Notes: generated from the sequence alone by a model not told the origin. Counted from the first letter of the stretch, positions 47,285 through 57,131 are shown. The stretch: 64,000 nt of DNA from Xanthobacter agilis (GCF_021730435.1 NZ_JABWGX010000006.1:1-64000), one strand, 5' to 3'. A program made the numbers and translations.

Positions 47285-48261
47285 CCGCCGAAACCGTGAC
47301 GACGCCAGCGCCGAACGGCGCGGAACCGCCGGCCATCCGCTACAATTTCGCCTATCTCGACGAGCAGACCAAGCGGATGATCCGGCGGGCGATCCTCAAG
47401 GCCATCGCCATCCCCGGCTATCAGGTGCCGTTCGCCGGCCGCGAGATGCCCATGCCCTACGGCTGGGGCACCGGCGGCGTGCAGGTCACCGCCGCCATCC
47501 TCGGCGCATGCGACGTGCTGAAGGTGATCGACCAGGGCTCGGACGACACCACCAACGCGGTCGCCATCCGCTCCTTCTTCGAGACCACGGCCGGGGTGGC
47601 GACCACCACCCGCACCGCCGATGCCACCGTCATCCAGACCCGCCATCGCATTCCCGAGACGCCCCTGAAGGCGGGGCAGGTGCTGGTGTTCCAGGTGCCG
47701 ATCCCGGAGCCGCTGCGCTTCCTGGAGCCGCGCGAGACCGAGACCCGGCGCCTGCACGGCCTCGGCGACTACGGGCTGATCCATGTGAAGCTCTATGAGG
47801 ACATCGCCCGCCACGGGCACATCGCCACCACCTATGCCTATCCGGTGACGGTGAACGGCCGCTATGTGATGGACCCCTCGCCCATCCCGAAATTCGACAA
47901 TCCCAAGATGCACATGAGCCCCGCCCTGCAATTGTTCGGCGCCGGGCGCGAGAAGCGCATCTATGCGGTGCCGCCGTTCACCCCGGTGGTGCCGCTCGAT
48001 TTCGAGGATCACCCGTTCGCCGTGCAGCACTTCGCCGAGCCCTGCGCCCTGTGCGGGGGGCAGGGGGTCTATCTCGACGAAGTGATCCTGGATGATGCCG
48101 GCGGGCGCATGTTCGTGTGCTCGGACACCGACTATTGCGCCACCCGCCAGGGGGAGGGCCACACCGGCCGCATGAGCGCGCCCTATGCCGCGCCCCCCGC
48201 GACCGCCGCGACCGGGGCGGAGCCGCCCATCGCCGCATCCGGGTCGGGAGATCGCCCATGA
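47281..48261 (+). CDS. phnJ: carbon-phosphorus lyase PhnJ (radical SAM)
   Basis: The 326-residue enzyme cleaves the C-P bond of ribose phosphonate with a 4Fe-4S cluster and S-adenosylmethionine. The non-canonical cluster motif is complete: CALC, 21 residues, C, five residues, C (CX2CX21CX5C), with the last Cys as the radical-forming one. NFAYLDEQTKRMIRRAILKA and GGVQVTAAILGACDVLKVID are typical. The C-terminal tail is Ala/Pro-rich. It is overlapped by four bases at both ends. Confidence 0.97.
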   Translation: MTAETVTTPAPNGAEPPAIRYNFAYLDEQTKRMIRRAILKAIAIPGYQVPFAGREMPMPYGWGTGGVQVTAAILGACDVLKVIDQGSDDTTNAVAIRSFFETTAGVATTTRTADATVIQTRHRIPETPLKAGQVLVFQVPIPEPLRFLEPRETETRRLHGLGDYGLIHVKLYEDIARHGHIATTYAYPVTVNGRYVMDPSPIPKFDNPKMHMSPALQLFGAGREKRIYAVPPFTPVVPLDFEDHPFAVQHFAEPCALCGGQGVYLDEVILDDAGGRMFVCSDTDYCATRQGEGHTGRMSAPYAAPPATAATGAEPPIAASGSGDRP

Positions 48262-49082
48262 ACGCCCCCCTGTTGAACGCCCCCCTGTTCCCGGCCGCCG
48301 TCGGCGCGGCCGACACCCCGCTCCTGATCGCCGAGGGCCTTACCCGTTATTATGGGGCGCGACTTGGCTGCGGCGACGTGAACCTCACCCTTCATCCGGG
48401 CGAGGTGCTCGCCATCGTCGGGGAATCGGGCTCCGGCAAGTCCACGCTGCTCGGCCTGCTCTCCACCGAGCTTGCGCCCAGCGCCGGGCGGGTGCTCTAC
48501 CGCATGCGCGACGGGGCGACGCGGGACCTTGAGGCCCTCACCGAGGGCGAGCGGCGCCTGCTGCTGCGCACCGACTGGGGCTTCGTGCGCCAGCATGCGG
48601 AGCAGGGGCTGCGGATGGCGGTTTCGGCCGGAGGCAATGTGGGCGAGCGCCTGATGGCGGTGGGGGAGCGCCACTATGGGCGGATCCGCGCCGAGGCCAT
48701 CGACTGGCTCGGCCGGGTGGAGATCGCGGCCGAGCGCATCGACGACGATCCGCGCACCTTCTCCGGCGGCATGCGCCAGCGCCTGCAGATCGCCCGCAAT
48801 TTGGTGACGCGGCCGCGCCTCGTGTTCATGGACGAGCCCACCGGCGGGCTCGACGTGTCGGTGCAGGCGCGCCTGCTCGACCTCATCCGCCAGCTGGTGG
48901 CCGAGTTCGGGCTGGCGGTGGTGATCGTGACCCACGATCTCGCGGTGGCGCGGCTTTTGTCCCATCGCATCATGGTGATGAAGTCCGGCCATGTGATCGA
49001 GGAAGGGCTCACCGATCAGGTGCTGGACGACCCGCGCGAGCCCTACACCCAGCTCCTCGTTTCCTCGGTGCTCATGCCATGA
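48258..49082 (+). CDS. phnK: C-P lyase system ABC-type ATPase PhnK
   Basis: The 274-residue ABC ATPase has Walker A GESGSGKST, signature FSGGMRQR, Walker B LVFMDEP and the switch His in VTHDLAVARL. PhnK binds the PhnGHIJ core complex rather than a membrane transporter. An N-terminal extension repeats NAPL (MNAPLLNAPLFPAAVG). It overlaps phnJ and phnL by ATGA. Confidence 0.95.
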   Translation: MNAPLLNAPLFPAAVGAADTPLLIAEGLTRYYGARLGCGDVNLTLHPGEVLAIVGESGSGKSTLLGLLSTELAPSAGRVLYRMRDGATRDLEALTEGERRLLLRTDWGFVRQHAEQGLRMAVSAGGNVGERLMAVGERHYGRIRAEAIDWLGRVEIAAERIDDDPRTFSGGMRQRLQIARNLVTRPRLVFMDEPTGGLDVSVQARLLDLIRQLVAEFGLAVVIVTHDLAVARLLSHRIMVMKSGHVIEEGLTDQVLDDPREPYTQLLVSSVLMP

Positions 49083-49804
49083 TCGCGACCGCGCTTTCCG
49101 CTGCCGGAACGGCAGAACCGCTGCTGGCCGTCGAGGCCATCGCCAAGCGCTTCACCCTGCATCTTCAGGGCGGGGTGACGCTGCCGGTGGTGGCCGGCGT
49201 CTCGTTCTCGGTGTTTCCCGGCGAATGCGTGGCCCTCGGCGGTCCCTCGGGCGCCGGCAAGAGTTCCATCCTCAAGATGGTCTATGGCAATTACCGCACC
49301 GATACCGGCCGCATCCTGGTGGCCGATGCGCCGGCGCCAGTGGATGTGGCGACCGCCGAACCGCGCCGCCTCATCCGCCTCCGGCGCGAGCGCATCGGCT
49401 ATGTGAGCCAGTTCCTGCGGGTGATTCCGCGGGTCTGCGCCCTCGACGTGGTGGCCGAGCCGCTCGTTGCCGAGGGCGTGGACAAGGGGGCGGCGCTGGC
49501 GCGGGCCGGCGCCCTGCTCGCCCGCCTCAATTTGCCGGAACGCCTGTGGCGGCTGCCGCCGGCGACCTTTTCCGGCGGCGAGCAGCAGCGGGTGAACGTG
49601 GCGCGCGGCTTCATCGGCGCCCAGCCGCTGTTGCTGCTGGACGAACCCACCGCCTCCCTCGACGCCGCCAACCGCGCCGTCGTGATCGATCTCATCGCCG
49701 AGAAGAAGGCCGCCGGCTGCGCGCTGGTCGGCATCTTCCATGATGCCGACACCCGCGATGCCGTGGCCGACCGGGTGGTGGACGTCACCCGCTTTTCCGC
49801 CTGA
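49079..49804 (+). CDS. phnL: C-P lyase system ABC-type ATPase PhnL
   Basis: The 241-residue ATPase has Walker A GPSGAGKSS, signature FSGGEQQR and Walker B LLLLDEP, with the switch HDADT near the end. The ERIGYVSQFLRVIPRVCALD segment is typical of PhnL. It partners PhnK on the C-P lyase core complex. Its start overlaps the phnK stop, and phnM follows after 54 bp. Confidence 0.95.
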   Translation: MIATALSAAGTAEPLLAVEAIAKRFTLHLQGGVTLPVVAGVSFSVFPGECVALGGPSGAGKSSILKMVYGNYRTDTGRILVADAPAPVDVATAEPRRLIRLRRERIGYVSQFLRVIPRVCALDVVAEPLVAEGVDKGAALARAGALLARLNLPERLWRLPPATFSGGEQQRVNVARGFIGAQPLLLLDEPTASLDAANRAVVIDLIAEKKAAGCALVGIFHDADTRDAVADRVVDVTRFSA

Positions 49805-49858
49805 GGCCCGCCACGATCGCCCGATGGGGATCGCGCCGGAGGCAAGAAGGAACAGGAC

Positions 49859-50998
49859 ATGACCGAACTCGTGCTCGCCAACGCCCGCCTCGTTCTGGCC
49901 GGGGAGATCCTTGAAGGCCACCTGCGCATCGTCGACGGGCGCATTGCCGAGATCGGCACCGGCGCGGTGCCCGCGGGCGCCGAGGATTGCGGCGGCGACT
50001 ATCTCCTGCCGGGCCTGATCGAGCTGCACACCGATCATGTGGAGGGTCATCTCGCGCCCCGCCCCAAGGTGAGATGGAACCCGCTCGCGGCGGTGCTCGC
50101 CCATGATGCGCAGATCGCCGCCTCGGGCATCACCACCGTGTTCGATTCCCTGCGGGTGTGGCCGGACAAGCGGGCGGTGGGCATGGACGGCGACGCCCCC
50201 GCGTTGATCGCCGCCTTGAAGGCCGCCCGCGCCGCCGGCGCGCTCCGGGCCGACCATCGCATCCACCTGCGCTGCGAGGTCGCCACCGACACCGTGGTCG
50301 AGGATGCCGCCGCCATCATGGAGATGGCGCCCATCCACCTCATCTCCCTGATGGACCACACGCCGGGGCAGCGGCAGTTCGCGAGCGTGGAGCAGTTCCG
50401 CAGCTATTACATGAAGAAGAGCGGCGCCACCGCGGAAGAGATGGATGTCATCGTCTCCACCCGGCTCGAATATCACGCCCGCTACGCCCGCAAGAACCGC
50501 ACCGGGCTGGTGGCCCTTGCCCATGCGCACGGCTGCGTGGTGGCAAGCCATGACGACGCCACCCCCGAGCATGTGGCCGAGGCCATCGGCGACGGGATCG
50601 CCATCGCCGAGTTTCCCACCACGGAGGAGGCGGCGCAGCTGTCCCATGATGCCGGCATCCGGGTGCTGATGGGGGCGCCGAACCTGGTGCGTGGCGGCTC
50701 CCATACCGGCAACGCTTCGGCCGAGACGCTGGCGCGGGCCGGGCTGCTCGACATCCTCTCCTCCGATTATGTGCCGTCGAGCCTGTTGTGGTCCGCGTTC
50801 GATCTAGCCCGGCGGGTGCCGACCATCTCCTTGGCCGCGGCGGTGCAGCGCGTCACCAAGATCCCGGCGGAGGTGGCGGGGCTCTGCGACCGTGGCGAGA
50901 TCGCGCCCGGTCGGCGGGCGGATCTGGTGCGTGTGGCCCTGCTCGGGGAGATTCCGGTGGTCCGCGGCGTCCACCGGGAGGGGCGGCGGGTGGCATGA
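49859..50998 (+). CDS. phnM: alpha-D-ribose 1-methylphosphonate 5-triphosphate diphosphatase PhnM
   Basis: The 379-residue amidohydrolase-superfamily enzyme removes pyrophosphate from ribose phosphonate triphosphate. Metal-site segments are LIELHTDHVEGHLAPRP, MDHTPGQRQF and VASHDDATPEHVAEAI, followed by the TEEAAQLSHDAGIRVLMGAP (20) and SSDYVPSSLLW signatures of PhnM. The start follows AAGGAACAGG. Its stop overlaps phnN by four bases. Confidence 0.96.
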   Translation: MTELVLANARLVLAGEILEGHLRIVDGRIAEIGTGAVPAGAEDCGGDYLLPGLIELHTDHVEGHLAPRPKVRWNPLAAVLAHDAQIAASGITTVFDSLRVWPDKRAVGMDGDAPALIAALKAARAAGALRADHRIHLRCEVATDTVVEDAAAIMEMAPIHLISLMDHTPGQRQFASVEQFRSYYMKKSGATAEEMDVIVSTRLEYHARYARKNRTGLVALAHAHGCVVASHDDATPEHVAEAIGDGIAIAEFPTTEEAAQLSHDAGIRVLMGAPNLVRGGSHTGNASAETLARAGLLDILSSDYVPSSLLWSAFDLARRVPTISLAAAVQRVTKIPAEVAGLCDRGEIAPGRRADLVRVALLGEIPVVRGVHREGRRVA

Positions 50999-51567
50999 GC
51001 CCGGACGCCATCTCCCCTCGGCTGGGGCCGGGCGCCCTCATCCTGGTGGTGGGGCCCTCGGGCGCCGGCAAGGACACGCTGATTGACCTTGCCCGCGCGC
51101 GCTTCACCGGCGCGGGGCGGGTGTTGTTCGCGCGGCGTCTCGTTACCCGCCCGCCGGGGGCGGGGGAGGCCCATGGCACGCTGAGCGCGGCGGAGTTCGA
51201 GGCGGGCTGCGCCGCCGGGCGCTTTCCCCTGTGGTGGCGGGCGCACGGGCTCGCTTATGCCCTCGGCCCCGAGGTGGCGGACCAGATCCGCTCCGGCGGG
51301 GTGGTGGTGGCCAACGGCTCCCGCGCCACGCTGGACGAGGCCCGCCGGCGTTTCGCGCGGCTCGCGGTGGTGCTGGTGACGGCGCCGCCGGAGGTGCGCG
51401 CCGCCCGTCTGGCCGCGCGCGGCCGCGAGGACGAAGCCGACATCCGCGCGCGCCTGATGCGCCAGCCGGAACTGGCGCTCGCGCCCGATCTGGTGATCGA
51501 GAATGTGGGCCTGCCGGAAGAAGCCGGGGCGCGCCTGTCGGCCTTCATCGCCGCCGCGCTGGCCTGA
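50995..51567 (+). CDS. phnN: ribose 1,5-bisphosphokinase PhnN
   Basis: The 190-residue guanylate-kinase-like enzyme phosphorylates ribose 1,5-bisphosphate to PRPP, the last step of the C-P lyase route. It has Walker A GPSGAGKD, FARRLVTRPPGAGEAHGTLS, LWWRAHGLAYALG and a conserved VVVANGSRATLDEARRRF. It overlaps phnM (ATGA) and ends the operon. phnP, the cyclic phosphodiesterase, is not in the window. Confidence 0.95.
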   Translation: MSPDAISPRLGPGALILVVGPSGAGKDTLIDLARARFTGAGRVLFARRLVTRPPGAGEAHGTLSAAEFEAGCAAGRFPLWWRAHGLAYALGPEVADQIRSGGVVVANGSRATLDEARRRFARLAVVLVTAPPEVRAARLAARGREDEADIRARLMRQPELALAPDLVIENVGLPEEAGARLSAFIAAALA

Positions 51568-51909
51568 GGCGATCGGCCCCGGTCCTTGACCGGCGCCGCG
51601 CGTACCCCATGGGCAGGCTCAAGCGCCGCGCGGGCTGAACCAAAGCCGCGCGCAGGATTTTGCGTGGCGGGGCGGAGGGGGACACCGCAACGAAAAAGCC
51701 CGCCCGCCGGCGGAACCGGTCGGGCGGGTGGAGGCGGCTTGAGCTTCTCCGCGGCGGCGCGCGGTCTGCGTGCGGAGCCGTCGGGGAGTTCGGAAACGGG
51801 TCATCGGCCTCTTGTCCCGGTGGAACCGGGCGCCGGGCCGAGCTGAGGGCTTCACCCCTCGACACCGGCCCAGCCTGGGCGGTCCGGCGTTTTGGCCGGA
51901 GGCGCCGGC
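51568..51909. other. gene-free interval after phnN, 342 bp
   Basis: It is convergent between phnN and sciP. It contains the reverse-strand terminator at 51692-51728. There is no clear terminator for the phn operon itself and no convincing gene. Confidence 0.5.
51692..51728 (-). terminator. intrinsic terminator on the sciP side
   Basis: The stem CCCGCCCG-CCGG and CCGG-T-CGGGCGGG around CGGAA is 12 bp long with one bulge. Read on the reverse strand it ends in GGGC then five T residues. It lies about 180 bp past the sciP stop, so it would give sciP a long 3' untranslated region. Confidence 0.75.
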
Positions 51910-52185
51910 CTATTGCCGATAGTGCTGGATGCGCGTGGTGCGCAGGCCGGGCAGGCCATGCCGGTCGATGGAGGCCTGCCAGGATAGAAATTCGTCCACC
52001 GTGAGCGTGTACCGCTTGCAGGCTTCCTCAAGGGACAGGAGGCCGCCCCGCACCGCCGCCACCACCTCCGCCTTGCGCCGGATGACCCAGCGCCGGGTGT
52101 CGGGGGGCGGGAGGTCCGCAATGGTGAGCGGGCCACCATCCGGGCCGATCACGTACTTCACTCTCGGCCGATACGCATCGGTCAT
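51910..52185 (-). CDS. sciP: CtrA inhibitor SciP (DUF1153)
   Basis: The 91-residue protein MTDAYRPRVKYVIGPDGGPL continues into DLPPPDTRRWVIRRKAEVV and the helix-turn-helix GGLLSLEEACKRYTLTVDEF, then WQASIDRHGLPGLRTTRIQ. This is the SciP sequence found throughout alphaproteobacteria. In Caulobacter it binds CtrA and DNA to hold back CtrA-dependent transcription in swarmer cells. It is monocistronic. The upstream interval is AT-rich. Confidence 0.96.
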   Translation of the reverse strand: MTDAYRPRVKYVIGPDGGPLTIADLPPPDTRRWVIRRKAEVVAAVRGGLLSLEEACKRYTLTVDEFLSWQASIDRHGLPGLRTTRIQHYRQ

Positions 52186-52495
52186 CGTTACGCCACCTGT
52201 ACTCTGGCTTACACTGGTACGAAGATGACGCCTGCTCCTGAATATTTCGCTAAAGTATTGGAATTAAATATCATTTACTTCTCTTAAGAGAGCCTGAAGG
52301 GAAAGTGTCCGGAAAGTAAACACGGCAGGTCGTCCAGCGGGCTCCCCAGGCCCGGTTCGCGAGGATCGCCGGAGCCCGCGCCGGGGGGGCCGGAGCGGCT
52401 CCCACAGCTTGGCGTGTGTCTTCCGGGCGATGGCCCGAGGGGGGCCGTGCGGGCTGGGCCAAAGGCCCGTCCGCCACGTTCTCAAGCCCTTGGCA
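52186..52495. other. AT-rich sciP upstream interval, 310 bp
   Basis: The part 52240-52320 is clearly AT-richer than the window and contains the palindrome TCTCTTAAGAGA (52280-52291). It probably holds the sciP promoter and regulatory sites. I looked for TTAA-N7-TTAA CtrA boxes and found TTAA pairs with other spacings only. The rest, to the stop of the PAP2 gene, is non-coding. Confidence 0.5.
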
Positions 52496-54550
52496 TCATT
52501 GCGCATCGGCATGGGTGGCGGGAGCAGGCGCGATGGTCCGCGGGGTCAGCGTCACGCGCGCGGCGGTGCCGGCGACCGTCACCACGGCGTCGAGGTCCGG
52601 ATCGGGGGACGCCACGGCATCGAACTCGCCGGTGACGCCGCCGGCGGCGGTCAGCAGGATCCAGGACCGGCCGGCGGCCGACGGGAGGCCGGGGCTCAGC
52701 TCCAGCCGGCCACCGAGCCGCGCGGCGCCCTGGGCTTCCAGCACCTGCGCGCCGATGGGTGCCTTCACGACCGATTCGGGTTCCAGCACCGTGTCGGAGG
52801 CGACGCGGATGGGTCCCTGGTCCGGCTGCAGTAGGCCGGCGTTGCGCAGGGTGCCGGCGAGGGTGCCGGCGCCGGACAGGCGGCCGAAATTGAAAAGGTC
52901 GCCGGTGATGCGGCCGGTGTTGGTCGCGGCGCCGAAATTGTAGAGGGCCGCGCCCACCGAGCTGAATTGCCCGGCATTGGTGAAGGTCGCGTCGGGCGCC
53001 ACGACATAGCCGCCGGTGCTGTAGACGGCGGCCTCGGGGGCGATGGCGAGGCTGCCCGCGAGGGCGCCCGAGAGGGCGAGGGCGCCGGCCTGGACCTGGG
53101 TGCCGCCGGTGAAGGTGCCGTCGCCGGCCAGCAGCAGCGTGCCGCTGCCGGTCTTGGTGAGGCCGCCGGGGCCGGAAATGTCGTTGGTCCACATGTCGAA
53201 GGCGTGGAGCCCGCCGTTGGCGGCGTCGAGCGTCACCGTCACATGGCCGGGGAAGGCGCCGTAGCCCCCGCCGGCGGCGTAGAGGTCGAGCCGCGCCCAG
53301 CCCAGGCCGCCGTCGAGGGGGCTGTTGGCGGGCAGGCTGGTGGTGGCCAGGATCGCATTGCGCTGGGCGGTGTCGAGATAGGGGAAACGGGTGGCGATGA
53401 GGCGCTCGGCGATGTCCGGAATCACCGGTTCGGGCGGGTTCTCGCCCATGGGCGGCAGGCCGTAGGTGAGGCGCCAGAAGGCCTTTTGCCGCGCGGCGCG
53501 CCAGGTCTTCGCGCCGGGCACGAAGCCGCTGGACAGGCAGTTCGCCACCGACGCGCGGCAGGCGGCGTGCAGCGGCGACACCAGCTCAGGGCCGAGCGCC
53601 ACCGCCAGGGCGGCGGCATTGGCCTCGGCCCGCGCGGGGAAGCCGGCCGAATAGGCGGGGTTGCCCGCCAGCAGCTCGGCCAGGGTGCGCTGGGCGACGA
53701 TGCGTCCGCCGATCACGTCCAGCGCGTAATGCACGCCGATGATGTTGCGATCGATCCCATAGGCCTGCCCGGCGCCGATCAATTGCTGGTAATAGGTGGG
53801 GGTGAGGGTCGCGTAATAGAGCGCGGTGGTGGTGCCGAAGAAGGTATGGCCGCTCGGGAACGAGGGCATGGTGGCGAGGGTGCGCCACTCCTTCTGCTGG
53901 GCGGCGACGATGCCGGGCGGCGTGGCGGGCGCGCGCCACGGGGCGTCGCCGATGGCCGGCAGCGCCAGATAGGGCCGCGGATCGTTCACCAGCCCCGGCG
54001 GCGCATGATAGGCGTCGCCATAGATGTTGGCCTGCGGGAAGGTGTTCTTCAAATAGCCCACCTGCTCCACGGAAAAGGCGCCGGAGAGGTCGGCGGCGAT
54101 GGTGCCCGGCAGGCGGTTGGCCGAGGCCAGGGTCATCATCACCGTGCTGGCGGGGCCCGTCACCAGGTTCCAGATGTTGAAGCTGGTGATGGCTGGATTA
54201 TCCGGGTCGCGGGCGTTCTGCGCCGCCTGGATGCGCTGCGCCAGCGTCGCGCTGTCATAAATGTGGGTGGTGACGGCGGCATTCGCCTCCAGCAGGCGCT
54301 GTCCGGCCGCGGTGTGGCCGAGCGCGTGCAGCACGGTGAGGGCGGCACCCTGGCCCTGCTGCTGGTCGCCGGCACAGGCCGGCGTGGTGCAGAAGGCGCC
54401 CGGCCCGTCCGCCGGCGCCATGCCCTCGGCGCGCCCCGGCGCCGGCAGCAGCGCCAGCACCAGCGCCGAGCCGGCGCCCGTCACCGCGCGCCGCATGAAG
54501 CCTTGTCCGAGGCCTGTCCCGCGTGATCGCGCCCCTGAAGACTGAGGCAT
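52496..54550 (-). CDS. secreted PAP2-family phosphatase with autotransporter-type repeat
   Basis: The ATG at 54550 (AGGGGA upstream) gives 684 residues; an ATG at 54496 would start directly at a signal peptide (MRRAVTGAGSALVLALLPA). The phosphatase domain has the motifs PSGH (232-235) and R-x5-H-x3-D (R268, H274, D278); the Lys of the first motif (K-x6-RP) is not evident before RPYL. Residues about 405-460 form the linker LDGGLGWARLDLYAAGGGYG, and 459-490 a PATR-type strand repeat (GGLTKTGSGTLLLAGDGTF). The C-terminal 200 residues are Gly/Ala-rich and beta-prone. No C-terminal beta-barrel follows. It is probably a periplasmic or released acid phosphatase. Confidence 0.85.
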   Translation of the reverse strand: MPQSSGARSRGTGLGQGFMRRAVTGAGSALVLALLPAPGRAEGMAPADGPGAFCTTPACAGDQQQGQGAALTVLHALGHTAAGQRLLEANAAVTTHIYDSATLAQRIQAAQNARDPDNPAITSFNIWNLVTGPASTVMMTLASANRLPGTIAADLSGAFSVEQVGYLKNTFPQANIYGDAYHAPPGLVNDPRPYLALPAIGDAPWRAPATPPGIVAAQQKEWRTLATMPSFPSGHTFFGTTTALYYATLTPTYYQQLIGAGQAYGIDRNIIGVHYALDVIGGRIVAQRTLAELLAGNPAYSAGFPARAEANAAALAVALGPELVSPLHAACRASVANCLSSGFVPGAKTWRAARQKAFWRLTYGLPPMGENPPEPVIPDIAERLIATRFPYLDTAQRNAILATTSLPANSPLDGGLGWARLDLYAAGGGYGAFPGHVTVTLDAANGGLHAFDMWTNDISGPGGLTKTGSGTLLLAGDGTFTGGTQVQAGALALSGALAGSLAIAPEAAVYSTGGYVVAPDATFTNAGQFSSVGAALYNFGAATNTGRITGDLFNFGRLSGAGTLAGTLRNAGLLQPDQGPIRVASDTVLEPESVVKAPIGAQVLEAQGAARLGGRLELSPGLPSAAGRSWILLTAAGGVTGEFDAVASPDPDLDAVVTVAGTAARVTLTPRTIAPAPATHADAQ

Positions 54551-54904
54551 TCCCGTCCCCTGCCGTGAATCCGCCCCATCCTGCTGCGGAACAGGTCTTT
54601 TCGCCAGCGGCCGGAAGGTCTTGCCGGAATGTATTGCCCGAATCTCTGGCCGGGACCATCGGCGCGGGTGCGCGCGTGAACCGGCGCGGCATTGGCGAAG
54701 ACCGCGCCGCACGCCTTCGGCGCACCGGCGCCCGGTCCGCGACGCGGTTTTCTGACCCTGAAGAGAACAGGCGGCCGCGCCTCGCGCGCAGGGGCGATGA
54801 TGCCCGCCCGGTGGTCCGGGCAGGGGGCGCGGCGCTAGTCTCGCTGGAGGGAGGGCCTTGCGGGCGGGCGGCTCACGCGGGCGTGTCGCCCGCGCGGGGG
54901 GAGG
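54551..54904. other. gene-free interval, 354 bp
   Basis: It lies between the glyS stop and the start of the PAP2 phosphatase gene, both on the reverse strand. A perfect hairpin CGCGGGCG / CGCCCGCG (54876-54894, TGT loop) lies 10 bp past glyS and may end its transcript, though without a T-tract. The promoter of the phosphatase gene should lie near 54560-54650. Confidence 0.45.
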
Positions 54905-57022
54905 TCAGCCCTCGATGCGGTCGAAATCGGCGATGGCGCGGGTGGCGGTGCGGATCTCGTCCAGGAGCTTCAGCCGGTTCTCGCGCAAGGCGGCATCCTC
55001 GGCATTCACCGTCACCGCCTCGAAGAAGGCATCCACCGGCGCGCGCAGGTCGGAAAGCGCGGTCATGGCGCCCTCGAAATCCTCCGCCGCGATGGTCTTG
55101 GCCAGATGTTCCTTCACATCGTCGATGGCGGCGGCGAGCTTTTCTTCCGCTTCTTCCTTGAGCAGGGCGGCGCTGGTCGGCCCCTTGAAGGCCTTGCCGT
55201 CCTTCTTCTCCTCGATGCGCAGGATGCTCGCGGCGCGGCGATAGCCGGCGAGCAGCGTCTTGCCGTCCTCGCTTTCCAGGAAGCGCGCCAGCGCCTTCAT
55301 GCGCAGCACCAGCTCGAAGAGATCGTCCTGGCCGGGCAGCGCGAACACCGCATCCACCAGATCGAACCGCGCTCCGTTCTCCCGCAGATACACCTTCAGG
55401 CGATCGGCGAAGAAGGAGAGAAGGTCGGCGGCTTCTTCGGTGGCCGCGCCGGGTGTCCGATAGCGGAACTCGCCCTTGACTTCCGGCAATTCCAGGCGCT
55501 CCGCCAGATCGGCGAACAGGCTGGATAGCTTCAGCCTCAGCCCGTTCTCCAGAATGATCCGGATCACCCCCAGCGCCGCCCGGCGCAAAGCATAGGGGTC
55601 CTTGGAGCCGGTGGGCTTCTCGTCGATGGCCCAGAAGCCCACCAAAGTGTCGATCTTGTCCGCCAGCGCCACGGCGATGGAGACCGGGGCGGTGGGGGTG
55701 CGGTCGCCCGGGCCTTGCGGCTTGTAATGTTCCTCGCAGGCGGCGGCGACCTCGGCGGCCATGCCCTCGCCTTGCGCATAATAGCGGCCCATGAGGCCCT
55801 GCAGCTCGGGGAACTCGCCCACCACCTCGGTGAGCAGGTCCGCCTTGGCGATCAGCGCCGCCTCTTCCGCCAGCACCGGATCGGCGCCCACCTGGGGGGC
55901 GATGATCGTGGCGAGGTTGGCGATGCGCGCGATGCGCGCGGCCTGGGTGCCGAGCTTTTCGTGGAAGGTGATGTGGTCGAACTTGGGCATGCGGCTTTCC
56001 AGGCCGTTGGCCCGGTCCGTGTCCCAGAAGAACTTGGCATCCGACAGGCGGGCGCGGATGACCCGCTCGTTGCCGGCGACGATGGCCGCGCCGCCGTCGG
56101 TGGCGACAAGGTTCGAGATCAGAATGAAGCGGTTGGCGAGTCGGCCAGTCTTGGGGTCCTTCAGCACAAAGCACTTCTGGTTGGCGCGGATGGTGGCGCG
56201 GATGACCTCATCGGGAATGTCGAGGAAGCGCTCCTCGAACGCCCCCATCAGCACCACCGGCCATTCCACCAGGCCGCAGACCTCGTCGAGCAGCCCGTCG
56301 TCCTCCACCAGCTCCAGCCCGGCCGCCAGCGCCAGATCCTTGGCATCGTTGAGGATGATATCCTTGCGGCGGTCGCGGTCGGCGACCACCTTGGCGGCCT
56401 CCAGCTTCGCCATCCAATCGTCCAGCCGCTTCACGGTGAACGGCGCGGGCGCAAGGAAACGGTGGCCGCGGGTGATGTTGGACGCCGTGATGCCTTCCAC
56501 CTCGAATGTCACCACTTCCGGCTCGTCCCCCTCGGCGCCGAAGGTGCACAAAATGGAATGGAGCGGGCGCACCCAACGCAGGCTGCCGGTGCCCCAGCGC
56601 ATGGATTTCGGCCAGGGGAAGGTGCGGATGACCTCGGGGATGACCTCGGCGATCACCTCGGCGGTGGGGCGGCCCTTCTTCTCCACCACGGCGATATAGA
56701 AATCGCCCTTCTTGGGATCGGACTGGATCTTGGCCTGATCGATGGAGGCGAGCCCCGCGCTCTTCAGGAAGCCGGCGAGGGCCTGTTCGGGCGCGCCGAC
56801 GCGGGGACCCTTCTTCTCTTCCCGCTGGTCGGCCTGCTTGCCGGGCAGGCCGTGCACCGCCAGCGCGAGCCGGCGCGGGGTGACGAAGGCCTTCGCGCCC
56901 TCGTAGAGAAGGCCCCGGTTCACCAGCGCGTCGGTGACCAGCTTGCGCAGGGTGTCGGCCGCCTGGGCCTGCATGCGGGCGGGGATTTCCTCGGAGAAGA
57001 GCTCAAGCAGAAGGTCGGGCAT
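54905..57022 (-). CDS. glyS: glycyl-tRNA synthetase beta subunit
   Basis: The 705-residue subunit of the tetrameric bacterial-type GlyRS handles tRNA recognition. It starts [18 protein letters not shown] and has [12 protein letters not shown], the conserved [20 protein letters not shown] (20), NEVCG-like [33 protein letters not shown] and [15 protein letters not shown], plus the C-terminal anticodon-binding helical part. Its length is normal. The alpha subunit gene lies 3 kb upstream, separated by two transporter genes. Confidence 0.97.
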   Translation of the reverse strand: MPDLLLELFSEEIPARMQAQAADTLRKLVTDALVNRGLLYEGAKAFVTPRRLALAVHGLPGKQADQREEKKGPRVGAPEQALAGFLKSAGLASIDQAKIQSDPKKGDFYIAVVEKKGRPTAEVIAEVIPEVIRTFPWPKSMRWGTGSLRWVRPLHSILCTFGAEGDEPEVVTFEVEGITASNITRGHRFLAPAPFTVKRLDDWMAKLEAAKVVADRDRRKDIILNDAKDLALAAGLELVEDDGLLDEVCGLVEWPVVLMGAFEERFLDIPDEVIRATIRANQKCFVLKDPKTGRLANRFILISNLVATDGGAAIVAGNERVIRARLSDAKFFWDTDRANGLESRMPKFDHITFHEKLGTQAARIARIANLATIIAPQVGADPVLAEEAALIAKADLLTEVVGEFPELQGLMGRYYAQGEGMAAEVAAACEEHYKPQGPGDRTPTAPVSIAVALADKIDTLVGFWAIDEKPTGSKDPYALRRAALGVIRIILENGLRLKLSSLFADLAERLELPEVKGEFRYRTPGAATEEAADLLSFFADRLKVYLRENGARFDLVDAVFALPGQDDLFELVLRMKALARFLESEDGKTLLAGYRRAASILRIEEKKDGKAFKGPTSAALLKEEAEEKLAAAIDDVKEHLAKTIAAEDFEGAMTALSDLRAPVDAFFEAVTVNAEDAALRENRLKLLDEIRTATRAIADFDRIEG

Positions 57023-57131
57023 CGGATCGGACTCGTCCCCGGTACGGGGAGACAGGCGCGCGAAGCACGCCGGGGTGAACGTTCGAAGGGTGTGCTAAAG
57101 GGTTTCGGCCATCGCGTCGAGGGGCCGGGGC

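Noticed and set aside
52240-52300. CtrA binding site upstream of sciP
   Set aside because: TTAA motifs are present but not with the 7-base spacing of TTAA-N7-TTAA. I would not call a site from these.
52186-52495. Detached beta-barrel of the PAP2 protein after a frameshift
   Set aside because: The region past the stop codon is short, AT-rich and non-coding, and too small for a barrel.
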